Part shown: positions 61,015 through 64,000 of the stretch, in pieces
Position numbering within the stretch: the first letter of the stretch is position 1
How the letters are laid out: every line of letters starts with the position of its first letter
NCBI RefSeq assembly: GCF_048820935.1
Contig: NZ_JBMERD010000012.1
Location: 33,688-97,687 of the forward strand
Direction: 5' to 3'
Length of the DNA stretch: 64,000 nt
Origin: Algicoccus sp048820935
GTDB taxonomy: Bacteria > Pseudomonadota > Gammaproteobacteria > Burkholderiales > Burkholderiaceae_B
The notes under the pieces: model-generated
Seen by the model: the letters and a program-made list of their open reading frames with translations, nothing else
What the model was told of the DNA's origin: nothing
The model's database searches: none
Translations under genes and position numbers: made by a program

Positions 61015-61740
61015 AAGCGACTTCAGGCTGACCTGCCGCGCGGCGCACCATTCGACCTAGCCACGCTTGCAACGTTTGGCGTGTCACCCAAGCTCGCCGC
61101 TGATTACGCCAAGAGCGGCTGGCTCGTGCGCCTGGCGCAAGGCGTCTATGCCTTCCCCAACGATCACTTCAGTGTCTACGGCGCATTACAGTTTCTCCAG
61201 CGCCACGTACCCGGTCTGCATGTCGGAGGTAAGAGCGCTTTGGCGTTGCACGGCATCAGGCACAATCTGGGCCGCGACACACTGGTCCTGTGGGGCGACA
61301 CTCGCTACGCACTTCCTGACTGGTTCACCACGCGATTCCCTGCCCGCTATGTCTATGCACGCCTCTTTGAGTGGCCTGACAACATATTGGCTGCCAAGAC
61401 ATTGGGAACGCCTCCAGGTCAACCTGACGCATCATGCGTGTCGGTGGCCGAGCGCGCAGTGCTGGAAATGCTGTATGACGCTGGCACCCGACAAAGCCTG
61501 GAAGAAGCACGCAATCTCTTCGATGGCCTGCGTACACCTCGCAAAGACCTGCTCGGCCAATTACTGGCGTGCTGCACCAGCGTGAAGACCATCAGACTGT
61601 TCCTGACATGGGCGCGAGAAACCGGTGTGGTGAACGTCGATGACATCCTTGCTCACTACTGCCTGCGCACAGGCAGCAACAAGCGCTGGATGAGCCAACT
61701 CCCGGACGGTACTTTACTAAGCCTGAAGCCACATGGATAA
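60985..61740 (+). CDS. abiEi: AbiEi-type antitoxin (type IV toxin-antitoxin)
   Basis: This is a 251-residue antitoxin and likely autorepressor. The N-terminal winged helix (FDLATLATFGVSPKLAADYA, about 21-40, then LVRLAQGVYAFPND) matches AbiEi domains. The middle part contains FLQRHVPGLHVGGKSALALH, followed by ALPDWFTTRFPARYVYARLF. The C-terminal domain is helical. In known systems AbiEi counters AbiEii without direct binding, and the pair gives phage resistance by abortive infection. The stop overlaps the toxin start by 8 bp. Confidence 0.9.
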   Translation: MGRNSRYNLIKRLQADLPRGAPFDLATLATFGVSPKLAADYAKSGWLVRLAQGVYAFPNDHFSVYGALQFLQRHVPGLHVGGKSALALHGIRHNLGRDTLVLWGDTRYALPDWFTTRFPARYVYARLFEWPDNILAAKTLGTPPGQPDASCVSVAERAVLEMLYDAGTRQSLEEARNLFDGLRTPRKDLLGQLLACCTSVKTIRLFLTWARETGVVNVDDILAHYCLRTGSNKRWMSQLPDGTLLSLKPHG

Positions 61741-62653
61741 AAGCTATGCAGACACTGTTCGTCTGCTCTTGACTGTCACCCCAGCTGTATTCGCCAACGA
61801 TATTTTTGCAATGAAAGGCGGCACAGCGATCAACCTCTTTGTACAAGACATGCCGCGGCTATCTGTCGACATCGACGTCGTGTACCGGCCGTGGCAGCCC
61901 CGACGTGATGAAGCCCTGCACGCAATCAATAAGGAACTGGCCGAAATCAGTAAACGTGTCGAGCCGCTGGGCATCCACACACGCCTGATTCGTAGCAAAG
62001 ACTTTGGAGACACCAAACTGATCGTTGAAAACGACACCAGCCTGGTCAAAGTCGAAGTGAACGTTGTGTTCCGAGGTACGGTACTGCCAGTCGAGCATCG
62101 GCCATTGAGCCCCCGGGCAAGCGATCTGTTTGGTGTGGAGTTTGAAACACCCACTCTCGCTCGTGAAGAACTGTACGCCGGCAAGCTGGTCGCCGCGCTG
62201 GATCGGCAACATCCGCGTGATTTGTTCGACGTATGGCAACTGTATGAGTCAGGCTGCCTGACTGAAAACATGGTTGAATGCTTCATCATCTACCTCGCCG
62301 GACACAATCGACCACCGCATGAGGTACTGTTTGGCAGTGACAAGGACATTGAAACAGAATACGAACGCGCGTTTGTGGGCATGACCGAAGTGCCTTGCTC
62401 ACTGGATACGCTGCTGGAAGTTCGCACCCGATTACGCTGCGATCTTGCGCAACAATTGACTGACAAACACAAGCGGTTTCTTGCTGGACTGGTACGCGCC
62501 GATCCTGATTGGACCTTACTTGGATGCAGCCATACGGCTGACCTTCCAGCCATTCGCTGGAAGCTCGCAAACCTCGAAACCTTCCGTGAACGGCGGCCCG
62601 CTGACTTCGCGGCACAGGCGGAAATCCTGATCGCGGCGCTGAGCAAGGGGTAA
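61733..62653 (+). CDS. abiEii: AbiEii-type nucleotidyltransferase toxin
   Basis: This is a 306-residue toxin of the nucleotidyltransferase fold. Motif I is FAMKGGTAINLFVQ (about 25-38), followed by the catalytic acidic pair in LSVDIDVVYRP (about 43-53), and LAREELYAGKLVAALDRQHP, then DLFDVWQLYE with the remaining conserved residues. Members modify tRNA or other targets with NTPs and stop growth. All key residues appear intact, so the module is probably functional. It is coupled to abiEi by an 8-bp overlap. Confidence 0.9.
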   Translation: MDKSYADTVRLLLTVTPAVFANDIFAMKGGTAINLFVQDMPRLSVDIDVVYRPWQPRRDEALHAINKELAEISKRVEPLGIHTRLIRSKDFGDTKLIVENDTSLVKVEVNVVFRGTVLPVEHRPLSPRASDLFGVEFETPTLAREELYAGKLVAALDRQHPRDLFDVWQLYESGCLTENMVECFIIYLAGHNRPPHEVLFGSDKDIETEYERAFVGMTEVPCSLDTLLEVRTRLRCDLAQQLTDKHKRFLAGLVRADPDWTLLGCSHTADLPAIRWKLANLETFRERRPADFAAQAEILIAALSKG

Positions 62654-63832
62654 CGGCAGACGTGAACGAAACCGGTGAGCAATGCGCTGGTCTGTACCTC
62701 ACGCAGCATTTCAGTCCAACACAGGTACGGCTACCAGTTTTGCTGGGTTTCGACAAATTACGCCAATCGATGGATTCGCGAGTTTTTATCTATATCAACC
62801 CACACTCGACTTCGCCGCGCTTACCTATACAGAGACCGCAACCCGCCAATTCAAAGTCTTCGATCGCGATCACAGGGCTGTAAACCCGGCCACAAAAACA
62901 CACATGTCCTTGGCTGGTTCGCGAATCTTGACTGTGCACTGCAATCACCTTATCCGCTCTCTGATCAGTCTGGTTGCGTGGCTCTGCATTAGCATGAGAT
63001 CTCGCTTACCTGCCCCCCATCGCATCCCTGTCTGGACAGGAAAGCAGTGCTCATGCGCATCACTGGCTACCGCGAAGCTGTATCTCCCGGCAGCTTCTAC
63101 CAGGGATTGATTCTGCCAGGAGTATCCGCACCAATGTATGGACCTTGCCGTGTTGATGAGCAGGATTCCGAAAGAATACATGGGGTCACCAATGAGACCA
63201 TCAAGGCGCGGGCCCCTCGCTTCTTACGTCGGCGGTCGCTGCCGGGTTGCCCTCTTTTTGGACCTGCCTGAGTTGGCGATCAATCCCCACCTACATGACT
63301 CTACTCTTACGTCGGCGGCCACAAGGGACCTGCCTGCCTACAGCCCTCGGCCTTGGGTCGGGCTGACGAGTAGGTTGATGTGGGGATATGCCGCACCCTG
63401 CCACTGTGTTCCTGGGGGGCTATGGTCTTGCCCACGCTTCGCGTACCGATCCCGGGGTGCAGCCTGTCCAGCCTGCGCAATAGCGGACGTTTCAGCTGCA
63501 GGGGAGCATCCAGGGCAATGCCGGAAATCTAACATTTCAGCTGGTCAGGAAATGGCCGCACCAGCACCATTTGAACCAGCTCATTTGCTGCTTTTGGACT
63601 GGCTGTGTCGAGCCGTTTGCGCGGACTGACGAGACGGACTTTCCGAGCCATGTGCACACCACATCACGAACACCTGGAGCTAGCGGGACTGTGCCAAAGC
63701 CAGCAGGCTGTGGATGGCCAGCGTATCGCCGGCAATGAAGTGAAACAGAGCCGCTTCTAGCTGGCGGCGCAACCTTCCGGGGCATACCTCGTGCTCGGTG
63801 TGCAGAAACTCGCAGCCGTACTCCGGCAGTGC
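62654..63832. other. Decayed accessory DNA without intact genes
   Basis: About 1.2 kb follows the toxin gene with only short or overlapping frames. One minus-strand reading near 63820-63680 (RRQLEAALFHFIAGDTLAIH) looks protein-like and might be the end of a small gene from an integrative element, but I cannot name it. A 13-bp direct repeat CTTACGTCGGCGG occurs at 63223-63235 and 63306-63318, and GACCTGCCTG recurs at 63261 and 63327. The stretch looks like eroded mobile DNA. Confidence 0.5.
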
Positions 63833-63929
63833 TGGACCTAGTCAAATTAATAGACAGTCAGCTGCTCTAGGTTTTGGTAATACAGACGTTCAAACGCAAC
63901 GGGTGGACTTAGTCATAAAAGTAGACAAA
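63833..63929 (+). repeat. Tandem insertion-sequence-like ends
   Basis: Two similar sequences lie 71 bp apart in the same direction: one starting TGGACCTAGTCAAATTAATA at 63833 and one starting TGGACTTAGTCATAAAAGTA at 63904, each followed by GACA. They look like two related terminal repeats, as left when one insertion sequence lands beside or within another. The second precedes a reading frame that leaves the window. Confidence 0.5.
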
Positions 63930-63969
63930 ACGGCGCTCTAAAGTTACCTTCTTACTTTAGGATATCGAT

Positions 63970-64000
63970 ATGACACAATCAACCATTAGTGCCCACAAGA
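63970..64000 (+). CDS. Probable transposase N-terminus, cut by window edge
   Basis: An ATG with AGGATAT about 6 bases upstream opens a frame reading MTQSTISAHK to the edge. Its position about 65 bp inside an insertion-sequence-like end suggests the first transposase ORF, but ten codons cannot identify the family. Confidence 0.4.
   Translation, partial: MTQSTISAHK

Noticed and set aside
62286..62756. 156-codon minus-strand frame over the abiEii end
   Set aside because: Antisense to a well-supported toxin gene, with no ribosome site and no recognisable domain.
63138..63629. 163-codon plus-strand frame after abiEii
   Set aside because: Composition is irregular, no ribosome site or family motif is seen, and the stretch contains direct repeats; treated as decayed DNA.
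1..64000. CRISPR arrays or rRNA genes
   Set aside because: No regularly spaced repeats of 20-40 bases with unique spacers and no rRNA sequence were seen on either strand. The four-box array at 14488-14564 has only 12-bp boxes with alternating orientation, so it is an operator, not CRISPR.

Overview
The window looks like a bacterial chromosome segment from the Betaproteobacteria, most likely order Burkholderiales and close to Alcaligenaceae. The evidence is gene order and family content: ispE, tRNA-Gln, prs, rplY and pth in a row, thiS beside trmB, a tandem glycine riboswitch ahead of gcvT-gcvH-gcvP, Bug-type (TctC-like) periplasmic binding proteins, and Coq7 for ubiquinone. Base composition is moderate for the order, judged by eye. 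The genus cannot be fixed from sequence alone.

Region 1 (1-13.1 kb) is transport and carbon catabolism. A MATE exporter runs off the left edge. A complete dipeptide-type ABC operon follows (binding protein, two permeases, two ATPases, with a stem-loop after the binding-protein gene), headed by a FadR-type GntR regulator. To its right lies a tandem duplication of a [promoter, Bug-type binding protein, aconitase] unit. The left copy is dead: its bug gene is split by a TnpB-element remnant and its aconitase is reduced to a 42-codon internal-deletion relic. The right copy is intact. Both copies keep a pair of TTGTCNAYAA-like operators exactly 20 bp apart, fitting a GntR/FCD repressor.

Region 2 (13.1-15.3 kb) is a small graveyard of horizontally acquired DNA: the end of a helix-turn-helix antitoxin-like gene, a second TnpB-element remnant with the same ends and the same TTTGAG flank, a Fic-family pseudogene with two in-frame stops, a four-box operator array, and a frameshifted P4-type integrase.

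Region 3 (15.3-60.4 kb) is core chromosome: ychF, an acyl-CoA synthetase, a CPBP protease, pth-rplY-prs-tRNA-Gln-ispE-lolB, a TPR lipoprotein, mutM, an FAD-linked glycolate/lactate-type oxidase, phosphomannomutase, pgi, coq7, osmC-thyA-folA, the glycine cleavage operon under a tandem riboswitch, a flavoprotein, a PLP amino-acid decarboxylase, dcd, apbC, metG, a potassium channel, serA, a nitric-oxide response operon (truncated haemoglobin, nnrS, nsrR) with an NsrR-like palindrome ahead of it, an SMR exporter, a TRIC-type channel, thiS, trmB, ffh, ypjD, ampD, htpG behind a sigma-32-type promoter, an enol-lactonase-like hydrolase and a cupin. A compact orphan unit near 30.65-30.86 kb (promoter, ribosome site, 36-codon ORF, terminator) is the best candidate for an undescribed small gene.

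Region 4 (60.5-64 kb) begins at tRNA-Leu(CAA) and is accessory: an AbiEi/AbiEii toxin-antitoxin pair with inverted repeats around the first start codon, then about 1.2 kb of decayed DNA, then tandem insertion-sequence-like ends and the first codons of a probable transposase leaving the window.
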